50,321 nucleotides of DNA from an uncultured Lachnospiraceae bacterium (GCA_910577825.1 CAJTOK010000024.1:1-50321); one strand, 5' to 3'; shown: positions 33,400-42,950, numbered from the stretch's first letter. Translations and numbers: made by a program. The notes: generated from the letters alone by a model not told the origin.

Positions 33400-34359
33400 A
33401 TGCAGAATACAACATACAAAGTACCATTAAGGGAGCTTATTGAACAGCTTGATTTAGAGAACTGTACACCAGATATTAATACAGACGAAATATTTATAAC
33501 ACAGAATGAAGTAAACCGCCCTGCCTTGCAGCTGGCAGGATATTTTGATTATTTTGATTCAAAGAGAATACAGATAATCGGCCATGTTGAGCATACATAT
33601 ATGCAGCAGAGGGGCATGGAGCACAGTCTTGCAATGATGGAAAGGATAATGGCGGGGAGCACAGAGTCACCAAAGCCGCCATGTATAATTTACTGCCGTG
33701 AAATATGGGTTGATGAAGAGATAATAGCCCTTGCAAACCGTTATAATGTGCCAATATTAAGGACAAAGAAGTCTACATCATCATTTATGGTAGAAATAAT
33801 ACAGTGGGTTAATGCAGAGCTTGCACCGAGGTGTTCAGTACATGGCGTGCTTGTTGATATATATGGTGAAGGAATACTTATAATGGGTGAAAGCGGCATA
33901 GGAAAGTCAGAGGTGGCACTTGAACTGATACACAGGGGGCACCGTCTTGTATCAGATGATGTTGTTGAAATAAGGAGGATAAGTGATAAATCACTTATGG
34001 GAAGTTCACCAGGAATTACAAAGCATTTTATAGAACTCCGTGGCATTGGCATTGTAGATGCCAAATCACTTTTTGGTGTGGAAAGTGTAAAAGATGAACA
34101 GCAAATAGACCTCGTAATCAAACTTGAAGAATTTAATAAGAACCAGGACTATGACAGGCTTGGGCTTGAAGAGCAGTTTATAGAATTTCTTGGCAATAAA
34201 GTAGTCTGCCATTCCATACCAATAAGGCCTGGCAGGAATGTATCAATTATATGTGAATCTGCAGCAGTAAACCACAGGCAGAAGAAGATGGGATACAATG
34301 CAGCACTTGAACTTTATAACAGGGTTACAAATAATCTGGCAGAGAAAAGCAAGGGCTGA
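33400..34359 (+). CDS. hprK: HPr kinase/phosphorylase
   Basis: Phosphorylates HPr on Ser46 in response to glycolytic intermediates, and reverses it, controlling carbon catabolite repression in Firmicutes. The protein has 319 residues. The N-terminal domain includes NRPALQLAGYFDYFD, and the P-loop GESGIGKSE lies near 163-170, followed by LVSDDVVEIRR. The family signature LRGIGIVDAKSLFGVESV comes next and then VIKLEEF. The start is the ATG at 33400 with AGCAGGA as a modest ribosome site. This site lies in DNA just beyond the TnpB element, so hprK may now be translated from a replacement signal. Confidence 0.96.
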   Translation: MQNTTYKVPLRELIEQLDLENCTPDINTDEIFITQNEVNRPALQLAGYFDYFDSKRIQIIGHVEHTYMQQRGMEHSLAMMERIMAGSTESPKPPCIIYCREIWVDEEIIALANRYNVPILRTKKSTSSFMVEIIQWVNAELAPRCSVHGVLVDIYGEGILIMGESGIGKSEVALELIHRGHRLVSDDVVEIRRISDKSLMGSSPGITKHFIELRGIGIVDAKSLFGVESVKDEQQIDLVIKLEEFNKNQDYDRLGLEEQFIEFLGNKVVCHSIPIRPGRNVSIICESAAVNHRQKKMGYNAALELYNRVTNNLAEKSKG

Positions 34360-34481
34360 TTGTCCATTGCCATCTGCCCGCATCAACTATTAATTAAATG
34401 CTGGAAATAGTCCGCTATTTTTGTGCCACAGAGGCGCAGTATATGGGCTAACATAAAAATGACAAGAAATGGGGATAAAAT

Positions 34482-35621
34482 ATGTTATTTATAAAATCTG
34501 ATGACCTCAAAACTGGTATGAGATTAGCAAAACCGATATATAATAAAAGCGGGGTTATGTTATACGAAAGAAATTCAAAACTTACCAGCCAGGGCATCGT
34601 CAGTATAAGGAATTTCGGGCTGATTGGTGTGTATATACTTGAGGCTGCTGAACCTGTGCCGCCAATGTCAGAAGATGACATTGAATTTGAAAGATTCCAG
34701 GCCATGTCTGTATTTGCCATAAGGGATATAATGGATGCCATCTGTAAAAAGAAAGAACCAAAAGAAATGTACCAGTTTGCAAACAGCATATTAAAAAACT
34801 ATGGTTCATTGCACAGGAAGATTAACTTTATACAAAGTATAAGAAGCAAAGAGGATTATGTATATAAGCACACTTTAAATACAGCTATTCTTTGTGCCAT
34901 GATGACATATAAGCTTAAAATGGAATTTAAGTACCAGCTTGATGTCGTAATTGCTGCACTGTTCCATGATATAGGGACTCTTCTTATCCCATTAAACCTG
35001 CGCCACAAAAACAGGTCTGAGCTTTCAGAAGAAGAACAGGTTAAAGTTAATACATACCATGTTGCCGCGCTGCAGATGTTTAGCCAGAACAGGGACTTAG
35101 ACTTTGATATTATAAGGATTGTTACAGATATAATAAAGCAGCTGCACCCTGAAATAGTAAAAGATGGTGAAGTGCCAGAAGTAATGCCACTTGGTGCAGA
35201 AGTCCTTAAAGTTGCATATGTATATGATATGATGACTGCAATGAACTTTGACGAAGAGCCGCATTCTGAAATAGTTGCTGTAAGGCATCTTATGAATGAT
35301 GAAGTGGAATATAACCCTGATGTAGTGGATGCGCTTCTTTCAAGCATAAATATCCTGCAGCCGGGCACATGCGTGGAAATGGTAAATGGTGACAGGGGGC
35401 TTGTAATAGCAGCTAATAATAATGTACTTGAACCGTTTGTATTATCATTCCGTGATAATAAAGTCCATAACCTTGGCGATTCAAGAGAAGCAAAGGAAAT
35501 GCAGATTAAGGACATTATGAAGACAATGGATAACCGCCATGTAGTAGACAACGACCTGCTTGCACAATATTCGGGAGGTACAGTGCATATGGGGGAACAC
35601 AGGGAATCTAAAAATTATTAA
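34482..35621 (+). CDS. Degenerate HD-GYP-like protein
   Basis: A 379-residue protein with an N-terminal segment like that found before HD-GYP domains (DDLKTGMRLAKPIYNKSGVMLYERN) and an HD domain around 130-260. The HD pair is present (ALFHDIGTLLIP), but the usual Lys after HDIG is Thr, and no GYP motif or HHExxDGxGYP stretch follows; the region reads KQLHPEIVKDGEVPEVMPLGAE. It may bind metal, yet breakdown of cyclic di-GMP is doubtful. It could be an effector or a hydrolase of another substrate. The ribosome site is GGGGAT. It lies between hprK and pth, 17 nt before pth, probably in one transcript. Confidence 0.75.
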   Translation: MLFIKSDDLKTGMRLAKPIYNKSGVMLYERNSKLTSQGIVSIRNFGLIGVYILEAAEPVPPMSEDDIEFERFQAMSVFAIRDIMDAICKKKEPKEMYQFANSILKNYGSLHRKINFIQSIRSKEDYVYKHTLNTAILCAMMTYKLKMEFKYQLDVVIAALFHDIGTLLIPLNLRHKNRSELSEEEQVKVNTYHVAALQMFSQNRDLDFDIIRIVTDIIKQLHPEIVKDGEVPEVMPLGAEVLKVAYVYDMMTAMNFDEEPHSEIVAVRHLMNDEVEYNPDVVDALLSSINILQPGTCVEMVNGDRGLVIAANNNVLEPFVLSFRDNKVHNLGDSREAKEMQIKDIMKTMDNRHVVDNDLLAQYSGGTVHMGEHRESKNY

Positions 35622-35638
35622 AATAACTGGAGGATATA

Positions 35639-36199
35639 ATGTTTATTATAGCAGGACTTGGCAACCCGGAAAGCAAATATAATGGTACAAGGCATAATAT
35701 AGGATTTTCTGCTGTTACTGTAATATCTGATATATATAATATACCACTTGATATAAGGAAACATAAAGCTTTATGTGGAAGGGGGTATATTGAAGGGCAG
35801 AAGGTACTGCTTGCCATGCCGCAGACATATATGAATTTAAGCGGTGAAAGTATAAGGGAACTTGTGGATTACTATAAGGCAGACCCGGAAAATGAACTTA
35901 TAGTAATATATGACGATATAAACCTTGCACCAGGAAAGCTGCGTATACGTGCCAGGGGAAGTGCAGGAGGGCACAATGGAATAAAGAATATAATAGCCCA
36001 TCTGGGCAGCCAGGATTTTTACCGTATACGTATAGGTGCCGGGGAGAAGCCAAAGGGACAGGACCTTGCAGACTATGTGTTAAGCAGGTTTAACAGGGAT
36101 GAAGAACCTGTTATACGGGAAGCACTCCAGAATACCGTGGAAGCGTGTAAGGTAATAATGCTTGAAGATATAGGGGCAGCTATGAACAGATTTAACTGA
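35639..36199 (+). CDS. pth: Peptidyl-tRNA hydrolase
   Basis: Recycles tRNA by cutting peptidyl-tRNA dropped from ribosomes. The 186 residues are the normal length. Active-site residues Asn9 (GLGNPESKY) and His19 (TRHNIGF) are present, as are PQTYMNLSGES, VIYDDINLAPGKLRIRARGSAGGHNGIKNI and YRIRIGAGEK. pth-mfd is a common pair in Firmicutes and is kept here, with mfd starting 12 nt later. GGAGG lies before the ATG. Confidence 0.97.
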   Translation: MFIIAGLGNPESKYNGTRHNIGFSAVTVISDIYNIPLDIRKHKALCGRGYIEGQKVLLAMPQTYMNLSGESIRELVDYYKADPENELIVIYDDINLAPGKLRIRARGSAGGHNGIKNIIAHLGSQDFYRIRIGAGEKPKGQDLADYVLSRFNRDEEPVIREALQNTVEACKVIMLEDIGAAMNRFN

Positions 36200-36211
36200 T
36201 GGAGGGAGATA

Positions 36212-39200
36212 ATGGAAACGTTACTTGCACCCCTGCGTGAAATTAATTCATACAGGGAAGCTTTAGAATGTATTGGCAGGAACAGGCTGCCAATACATAT
36301 CTCTGGCTGTATAGATACACAGAAGTGCCATTTTATATATGGATTGTCACAAAATACTGCATGGAAGGTGATAATAACACAGAATGAAATACGTGCAAGG
36401 GAAATTGCAGAAGATTATCACATGTTTGACAGAAATGTACTTTATTATCCGTCAAAAGATGTGATTTTTTATAGTGCTGATATACATGGCAGTGCAATAA
36501 GTGCAGAAAGGCTTAAAGTGGTTAAAAGCATTATAAAAGAAAAAAGCGGCACTATAGTTACTACAATGGATGCGGGAATGGAACTTGTAGCATCATTAAA
36601 TACATTTGAAAATGCTATACGTGTAATTAAAGAACAGGATATTGTGGATATTGATGAGCTGGCAGGACATCTTGTATCAACGGGCTATGAACGCCAGTAC
36701 CAGGTGGAAGCACCAGGGCAGTTCTCCATAAGGGGAGGCATAATAGATATTTTTCCTGTAACGGAAGAATGCCCGTTCCGTATTGAATTATGGGATAATG
36801 AGGCTGACACAATACGTTCATTTGATGCAGAAAGCCAGCGTTCCGTTGAGCGCACAGGAGTGGTTGAAATATTTCCAGCATCAGAGGTTATGCTGTCTGA
36901 TGAAGAGATAAAGGCCGGGATGGAGAATATTGAAAAAGATTATATAGATACCCTTGGCATATTCAGGAAGAAAAACAACCATACAGCCATTAACCGGCTT
37001 AAAGACAGGATTAATGAAATAAGGGAAACACTTGGACTTTACCATGGACGTATTGGAATGGAAAGTTTTATAAAGTATTTTGGAATACAGGCAGAATCTT
37101 TTTTTGATTACTTTGACAGGAAAAATACAGTGTTTTTTATAGATGAACCAGCACGCTGCAATGAGAAAATGGAAACAGTTGAAACTGAGTTCCGGGACAG
37201 CATGGAGAACAGGCTTGAAAAGGGTGATATACTTCCAGGACAGGCTGCTATCCTGTACCCGGCATCATCTGTAAATGCTTTGCTTGCAGGAAAGAAATGT
37301 GTTTATATTACTACGCTCGGCCAGCTGCCAAAAGGCATGGCTGTTAAAGACCAGTTTAATGTAATGGTACAGGCTACAGGCTCATACAATAAGCATTTTG
37401 AACTTCTTGTGGAGGATTTAAAAAAATGGCGCAAAGATGGCTGCCGTGTACTTCTGCTGTCTGCTTCACGTATACGTGCAGAGCGGTTAAGCAGGGATAT
37501 AAATGAATACGGGATACCTGCATTTTACAGGGAGAAGCCGGATACAGCACTTGGACAAGGGCAGGTAATGGTATCATATGGCCAGCTGCACAGGGGTTTT
37601 GCATATACACAGCAGAAGTTTGTGGTAATAACAGAAGGTGATATATTCGGTATAAAACAGAATAAACGCCGTAAACACAAAAATTATGATGGCAGGGCCA
37701 TACAAAGTTTTAATGAATTAAATATAGGTGATTATGTAGTACATGAAAACCACGGGCTTGGGATATACAGGGGTATAGAAAAACTCCGTGTAGATAATAT
37801 TACAAAGGATTTTATTAAAATAGAATATGGGGATGGCGGCAACCTTTATGTCCCTGTTTCGGGGCTGGATGTACTGCAGAAATATGCAGGACAGGAGGCA
37901 GCCAGGACCCCTAAACTTAATAAATTAAATTCTGCTGAGTGGAAAAAGACCAAATCCAAAGTAAAAGGGGCAGTTAAAGATATTGCAAAGGAACTTGTGC
38001 TTCTGTATGCAAGACGCCAGCAGAGGCAGGGCTTCCAGTTCAGCCCTGATACAGTATGGCAGAAAGAATTTGAAGATTTATTCCCGTTTGAAGAAACACA
38101 GGACCAGCTGGATGCAATAGAAGCTACAAAGAAAGATATGGAAAGCAGCAAGGTTATGGACCGGCTTATATGTGGTGATGTAGGCTATGGCAAGACAGAA
38201 ATTGCCATAAGGGCAGCATTTAAGGCAGTAAATGACGGCAAACAGGTGGCATTCCTTGTGCCTACAACAATACTGGCACAGCAGCATTATAACACATTAA
38301 AAGAACGCCTGGGGGATTTTCCTGTAAATGTTGAGATGCTTTCAAGGTTCCGTACACCCACACAGCAGAAGAAAGCCATAACAATGCTAAAAAAAGGGCA
38401 GGCAGACATTGTAGTCGGTACACACAGGCTTTTATCAAAAGATGTGGGGTTTAAAGACCTCGGGCTTTTAATTGTTGATGAAGAACAGCGTTTTGGTGTT
38501 ACACATAAAGAGAAAATAAAGCAGATGAAAGGTGACGTTGATGTACTTACATTAAGCGCAACGCCTATTCCAAGGACACTCCATATGAGCCTTGTAGGCA
38601 TAAGGGACATGAGCGTCCTTGAAGAGCCGCCGGTTGACAGGCTTCCAATACAGACATTTGTAATGGAACATAATAATGAAATAATAAGGGAAGCAATTAA
38701 CAGGGAAATGGCAAGGGGAGGACAGGTTTTTTATGTTTATAACAGGGTACAGCATATTGATGAAACCGCCTCTGAAGTGGCAAAACTTGTACCAGATGCC
38801 ACAGTGGCATTTGCACATGGGCAGATGAGCGAACGCCAGCTTGAAAATATAATGCTTTCATTTATAAATGGTGAGATAGATGTGCTTGTTTCAACTACAA
38901 TTATAGAAACAGGCCTTGACATTTCCAATGTAAATACAATAATTATAGATAATGCAGACCAGATGGGGCTGTCACAGCTGTACCAGCTGCGTGGCAGGGT
39001 AGGGCGTTCCAACCGCACAGCATATGCCTTCCTTATGTATAAAAGGGATAAAATGTTAAAAGAAATAGCAGAAAAAAGGCTTGCGGCAATTAAGGAATTT
39101 ACAGACCTGGGTTCTGGTATAAAAGTTGCAATGCGTGACCTTGAAATAAGAGGTGCCGGGAACCTGCTCGGGGCAGCACAGTCAGGGCATATGGAAGCAG

Positions 39201-39808
39201 TGGGGTATGACCTTTACTGCAAAATGTTAAATGATGCAGTACGCCTGCTTAAAGGTGAGAAAAAGACTGATGAGGAATTTGAAACCTTAATTGATATCTC
39301 AGTCAGTGCATATATATCAAATACCTATATAAAAAGCGAGTTCCAGAAACTTGATATGTATAAACGCATTGCCTGCATTGAAACAGTTGAGGAATATTCA
39401 GATATGCAGGATGAACTGGCAGACAGGTTCGGTGATATCCCTGTGGCAGCAGAAAACCTTTTAAGGATAGCACTTTTAAAGGCTGATGCGCATAAAGCAT
39501 ATATATCACAGATAATACAGAAAGAGGATGGCATAAGGTTTTATCCTTATAGTGGCGTGGCATGGAATACAGACAAGATTACGGCAATGTTAGAAGAGTA
39601 CCAGGGGACACTTAAATATGTACAGGCAGATGAGCCTTATTTTAACTATCCAGTGGGCAAGGAAGAGGATATAAAACCTGTTACCCGCCGCTATGCTTCA
39701 TCCACAAAAGGCGGGCTTAAGAAAAAGAAGCTGTTGACAGCAGATGGTATTTTCCATATTGTAGAAAGTGTTATAAAAAGTATAGGAGGCCTGTATGAAG
39801 AAAAATAG
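36212..39808 (+). CDS. mfd: Transcription-repair coupling factor
   Basis: Pushes stalled RNA polymerase off damaged DNA and recruits UvrA. The 1198 residues show the full domain order: UvrB-like N-terminal part (to about 350), RNA-polymerase-interaction domain (about 500-550, GDYVVHENHGLGIYRGIEKL), translocase with Walker A GDVGYGKTE (about 654-662), DEEQRFGV (about 755), SATPIPRTL and QLRGRVGRS, and the C-terminal TRCF domain. It is located in the same region as uvrC, its partner pathway. The prsA-like gene overlaps its 3' end by 14 nt. Confidence 0.98.
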   Translation: METLLAPLREINSYREALECIGRNRLPIHISGCIDTQKCHFIYGLSQNTAWKVIITQNEIRAREIAEDYHMFDRNVLYYPSKDVIFYSADIHGSAISAERLKVVKSIIKEKSGTIVTTMDAGMELVASLNTFENAIRVIKEQDIVDIDELAGHLVSTGYERQYQVEAPGQFSIRGGIIDIFPVTEECPFRIELWDNEADTIRSFDAESQRSVERTGVVEIFPASEVMLSDEEIKAGMENIEKDYIDTLGIFRKKNNHTAINRLKDRINEIRETLGLYHGRIGMESFIKYFGIQAESFFDYFDRKNTVFFIDEPARCNEKMETVETEFRDSMENRLEKGDILPGQAAILYPASSVNALLAGKKCVYITTLGQLPKGMAVKDQFNVMVQATGSYNKHFELLVEDLKKWRKDGCRVLLLSASRIRAERLSRDINEYGIPAFYREKPDTALGQGQVMVSYGQLHRGFAYTQQKFVVITEGDIFGIKQNKRRKHKNYDGRAIQSFNELNIGDYVVHENHGLGIYRGIEKLRVDNITKDFIKIEYGDGGNLYVPVSGLDVLQKYAGQEAARTPKLNKLNSAEWKKTKSKVKGAVKDIAKELVLLYARRQQRQGFQFSPDTVWQKEFEDLFPFEETQDQLDAIEATKKDMESSKVMDRLICGDVGYGKTEIAIRAAFKAVNDGKQVAFLVPTTILAQQHYNTLKERLGDFPVNVEMLSRFRTPTQQKKAITMLKKGQADIVVGTHRLLSKDVGFKDLGLLIVDEEQRFGVTHKEKIKQMKGDVDVLTLSATPIPRTLHMSLVGIRDMSVLEEPPVDRLPIQTFVMEHNNEIIREAINREMARGGQVFYVYNRVQHIDETASEVAKLVPDATVAFAHGQMSERQLENIMLSFINGEIDVLVSTTIIETGLDISNVNTIIIDNADQMGLSQLYQLRGRVGRSNRTAYAFLMYKRDKMLKEIAEKRLAAIKEFTDLGSGIKVAMRDLEIRGAGNLLGAAQSGHMEAVGYDLYCKMLNDAVRLLKGEKKTDEEFETLIDISVSAYISNTYIKSEFQKLDMYKRIACIETVEEYSDMQDELADRFGDIPVAAENLLRIALLKADAHKAYISQIIQKEDGIRFYPYSGVAWNTDKITAMLEEYQGTLKYVQADEPYFNYPVGKEEDIKPVTRRYASSTKGGLKKKKLLTADGIFHIVESVIKSIGGLYEEK

Positions 39809-40823
39809 AACTGCAAAAGTTATATTATGTGTACTGGCAGCAGCTGTATTAATGCTGCCAGGATGCAGCAGAACAAGTATTACCAAAAAAAAGGCAAAGC
39901 TTGAAACAGGTAAGATTGAAGATACATCAATAGTTATAAAAGCAGGAAATACAGGTGTTAAATACAGTGAAGTCCGCAATTACTGTTATCTTTTAAAATG
40001 CCAGTATGAGGCAAGTTTTGGTGCAGGGCTTTGGAAATACCAGTTAGATAAAGATACTACAATAGGTGATGAAGCAAAACAGGAGATTGTAAATATTATT
40101 ACACAGCTTAAAATTATAAGGAAAACAGCAGATGACATGCAGATAAGCCTTACATCAGATGAAAAGGACGAGGCGCTGCGACATGCAGAAGAAATTGTAA
40201 ACAGTGCAAGTGCTAAAGACAAGACAAAATACTGCCTTGGGATACAGGGAATGGCAGAGGTGTATGAAGACAACATACTTGCAGAAAAAATGTTTTATGT
40301 AGCCACAGATGAAGCTGGCACAGTAGTTACAGACGACGAAGCAAGGCAGGTGGATATACAGTATATTGAAATAATAACAAAGGGCAAAGACAGGAACGGC
40401 ACTAATATATCGATGGACGCCGCAACTAAAAAAGAAGCAGCAAAAAGGGCAGAAAAACTTCTGAAAGAAGCAAAAAAGGCACAGGATTTTGCCGCATTTG
40501 CAGAAGAAAATACAGACGCAGCAGATGTAAGCGCAACAATAGGACGGGATAACAGATTACTGGGGAAGAAAGCCACAGATGAAGTATTTAAGCTGAAAAA
40601 AGGCAGATTCAGCAAGGTAATAGAAAGTAAAAGCGCTGATGGTACCAGCGGGTATTTTATAATTTATTGTGTAAACAGCAAAAATGAAGATGCAGCATAT
40701 GACTATAAAGAAAAAGTAATAGAAGAAAGACAGACAAATATGTTTAAAGAAAAGTATGCAGAATGGATGAAAAAGTGTGATGTAAGCATAAGCCAGAAAT
40801 TCTGGGAGGAATTTGAAATCTGA
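39795..40823 (+). CDS. PrsA/SurA-like peptidyl-prolyl isomerase lipoprotein
   Basis: A 342-residue predicted lipoprotein with signal MKKNRTAKVILCVLAAAVLMLPGC (lipidated Cys24). A SurA-like helical chaperone part (about 50-180) is followed by a parvulin-like region (about 185-295, VDIQYIEIITKG ... FAAFAEENTDAADVSATIG ... VFKLKKGRFSKVIES). It should help fold exported proteins outside the membrane. The parvulin core is divergent, so isomerase activity is uncertain. The gene begins inside the end of mfd (14-nt overlap) with its own GGAGG, a gene order seen in other Firmicutes. Confidence 0.85.
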   Translation: MKKNRTAKVILCVLAAAVLMLPGCSRTSITKKKAKLETGKIEDTSIVIKAGNTGVKYSEVRNYCYLLKCQYEASFGAGLWKYQLDKDTTIGDEAKQEIVNIITQLKIIRKTADDMQISLTSDEKDEALRHAEEIVNSASAKDKTKYCLGIQGMAEVYEDNILAEKMFYVATDEAGTVVTDDEARQVDIQYIEIITKGKDRNGTNISMDAATKKEAAKRAEKLLKEAKKAQDFAAFAEENTDAADVSATIGRDNRLLGKKATDEVFKLKKGRFSKVIESKSADGTSGYFIIYCVNSKNEDAAYDYKEKVIEERQTNMFKEKYAEWMKKCDVSISQKFWEEFEI

Positions 40824-40898
40824 GTTACTTCTGGAAGCAATATAAAAAAGTTATACAAATGTGAAAAACATAAAAGTTAAATTTATTAGATTTTTACG

Positions 40899-40927
40899 TT
40901 TACAGAACAATCCTTATTTGTTATACT
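40899..40927 (+). promoter_or_regulatory. Promoter of the CheX-like gene
   Basis: TTTACA (40899-40904), 17-bp spacer, TATACT (40922-40927). Transcription near 40934 would leave no room for a ribosome site before the ATG at 40943, favouring the GTG at 40958. Confidence 0.75.
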
Positions 40928-40957
40928 TACTATATTAAATTAATGGCAGGTGATGGA

Positions 40958-41410
40958 GTGAGAGCAGAACATGTAAATCCCTTTATTATTTCGGTATGCA
41001 AAATTATGAAAGATATGTGCATGCTTGATTTAAAAATAGGAAAACCAGCGTTAAAGAAGGGCTGGTATTTATCAGACAGCTCACTTATTAAATTAGGGTT
41101 GCTTGGGAATCTTTCTGGAGAAGTGGTATTAAATATAAACCATGATACAGCAATAGGGATTGTTTCTAAAATGGTTATGACACCAGTTGAAACTATAGAT
41201 GAGTTAGGACAGAGTGCTATAGCAGAACTTGGCAATATGATAGCAGGCAATGCTGCAACAGTATTTGCGAACAGCAGCATTATTATAGATATTACACCGC
41301 CATCATACTGCATTGGCGGACAATACCAGGATGATGGCAAGGAATTATTCAGCATCCCGTTTTCTACAGAAATTGGTGATTTATCTATAGATATATTTTT
41401 CAATACATAA
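40958..41410 (+). CDS. CheX-like phosphatase
   Basis: A 150-residue protein resembling CheX, which removes phosphate from CheY. The start (GTG at 40958, GGCAGGTG before it) gives MRAEHVNPFIISVCKIMKDM, the usual CheX beginning; an ATG five codons upstream has no ribosome site. The ExxN active-site motif is seen in AIAELGNMIAGNAATVF. No other chemotaxis genes lie in the window, so it may act on a response regulator outside motility. Its own promoter and terminator make it a single-gene unit. Confidence 0.85.
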   Translation: MRAEHVNPFIISVCKIMKDMCMLDLKIGKPALKKGWYLSDSSLIKLGLLGNLSGEVVLNINHDTAIGIVSKMVMTPVETIDELGQSAIAELGNMIAGNAATVFANSSIIIDITPPSYCIGGQYQDDGKELFSIPFSTEIGDLSIDIFFNT

Positions 41411-41455
41411 AAATGTCATTAGATTAGTATTTAGAAGATGTACATAAGGATTTTT

Positions 41456-41483
41456 AAGAGAGGTTATATATCCTCTCTTTTTC
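41456..41483 (+). terminator. Intrinsic terminator after the CheX-like gene
   Basis: AAGAGAGG (41456-41463) pairs with CCTCTCTT (41472-41479), followed by a T-rich tail. Confidence 0.9.
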
Positions 41484-41509
41484 CTGTATGACGGAATTAT
41501 GTATATAAA

Positions 41510-41548
41510 AGATATAAGTTATATTGTTATATCTGCATCCTTTATAAT
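41510..41548 (+). promoter_or_regulatory. Palindrome and -10 box before the ATPase cassette
   Basis: AGATATAA (41510-41517) and TTATATCT (41527-41534) form an 8-bp inverted repeat with 9 bp between arms, just upstream of TATAAT (41543-41548). A dimeric repressor bound here would cover the -35 region. The -10 box is only 14 nt from the ATG, so the mRNA leader would be very short. Confidence 0.5.
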
Positions 41549-41562
41549 GAATGGGGATTTTT

Positions 41563-42948
41563 ATGAGGATAGAAATTAAAAGGTTTGGTCCTGTTAGTAA
41601 TTTTGTATGTGATTTAGATAAAGATTTAGTGATAGTATATGGAAATAATAATATAGGCAAATCCTATTCAATGCAGGTGGTATATCTGTTATTGAAAGAA
41701 TTTATTGCAAACTGTTATATTACAGACCAGCAAAGTAAAATTTTAACATGGATACCTTATGCCATGCTGGATTCATCAGAAATAAAATTAAAAAAAGCAG
41801 TGCAGGACTTCCTGGATTCAGAAAAACCATGGCATAATGTTAAAACAGTGATAGAAGAAGAGATGTATTCATGCCTGGGGGATATATTTTTACCAGAATT
41901 TATTAATTCCTGTTATAATACGTTTGGAAATTTTGATAAGGCTTTAGTGGAAAATCCCGTTATCAGAGTTAATACTGGTATATATAATTTTGAGATTCAG
42001 TTAAAACAGAAAAAAATCAAGGGGACAATAGATATAAAGCCAGTAATGCTTATCAGGGATAATCCGGATGTTATTAAATTAAGTGAAAACCTTGATTTGG
42101 AAGCAGGATATATTGTACTTGGACTTAAAAAGATGACAGAACTTTTGCAGGGGCAGATACAAAGAAATATAATTAATTGTATTAATGAATTTAAGAAAAA
42201 ATATAGCGGTGTTTATTTTTTGCCTGCGTCAAGGTCTGGAATTTACAGTGGCATGAGTGCATTTAGTTCTATAGTGGCTGAACTATCAAAGAGCAGGTCA
42301 TATATTACCAAGAAAATAGAACTTCCTGGAATATCAGAACCTATATCAGACTACTTTATAACTTTATCCAATATCCAGCCAGAACCAAATAATGGACTGG
42401 CAGGGTTTTATACAGATATAGAGAATAATATATTAAAAGGCAGGGTTTCTTTTGATAATGGTAAAAAAGCTTTAATGTACAGGCCTGTAAATGTAGATGC
42501 AGATTTTGGGATGACAGAGGTATCATCAATGGTTTCAGAAATAGCCCCTGTTGTTGCTTTTCTGAAATTTATTTTAAAAGACCATGATGGAAATGGAAAT
42601 AAAAGAAAACCAATATTATTTATTGAAGAACCAGAAGCTCATCTGCACCCAGAGAACCAGATAGCATTAATAGAGGTTTTTACAAAATTAATCCAGAGTG
42701 ATATTAAAATGGTTATGTCATCCCACAGCAATTATATTTTTAATAAATTAAATAATCTGGTTTTAGGAAATAATCTGGATTATAATGTTTACCAGCCTGT
42801 TATTTTAGAGGAAGGACAGGAAGGAAGCATTGCAAAGTTTATTGAGATTAATGAACTGGGAGCTGAAGATGAAAATTTTATAGATGTGAGTGAAAAGTTA
42901 TATTATGAACGTGAGAAGATTATCCAGAAGTTAAATATGGAGGAATAA
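41563..42948 (+). CDS. AAA/ABC-like ATPase, candidate defence protein
   Basis: A 461-residue ATPase of the AAA_21/RecF-OLD-like type. It begins MRIEIKRFGPVSNF, then Walker A GNNNIGKS (residues 27-34). A long middle region follows; near 315-330 is a signature-like TEVSSMVSEIAPVVAFLKF, then Walker B PILFIEEPEAHLHPENQ and the switch segment MVMSSHSNYIF. Such ATPases often act as sensors in phage-defence pairs (PARIS, Septu, AbiL-like and others), but this one is not assigned to any of them. The ATG at 41563 is preferred over 41551 because ATGGGGAT gives a ribosome site. The partner gene starts 2 nt after the stop. The pair is more AT-rich in style than its neighbours, consistent with transfer. 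Confidence 0.85.
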   Translation: MRIEIKRFGPVSNFVCDLDKDLVIVYGNNNIGKSYSMQVVYLLLKEFIANCYITDQQSKILTWIPYAMLDSSEIKLKKAVQDFLDSEKPWHNVKTVIEEEMYSCLGDIFLPEFINSCYNTFGNFDKALVENPVIRVNTGIYNFEIQLKQKKIKGTIDIKPVMLIRDNPDVIKLSENLDLEAGYIVLGLKKMTELLQGQIQRNIINCINEFKKKYSGVYFLPASRSGIYSGMSAFSSIVAELSKSRSYITKKIELPGISEPISDYFITLSNIQPEPNNGLAGFYTDIENNILKGRVSFDNGKKALMYRPVNVDADFGMTEVSSMVSEIAPVVAFLKFILKDHDGNGNKRKPILFIEEPEAHLHPENQIALIEVFTKLIQSDIKMVMSSHSNYIFNKLNNLVLGNNLDYNVYQPVILEEGQEGSIAKFIEINELGAEDENFIDVSEKLYYEREKIIQKLNMEE

Positions 42949-42950
42949 GC

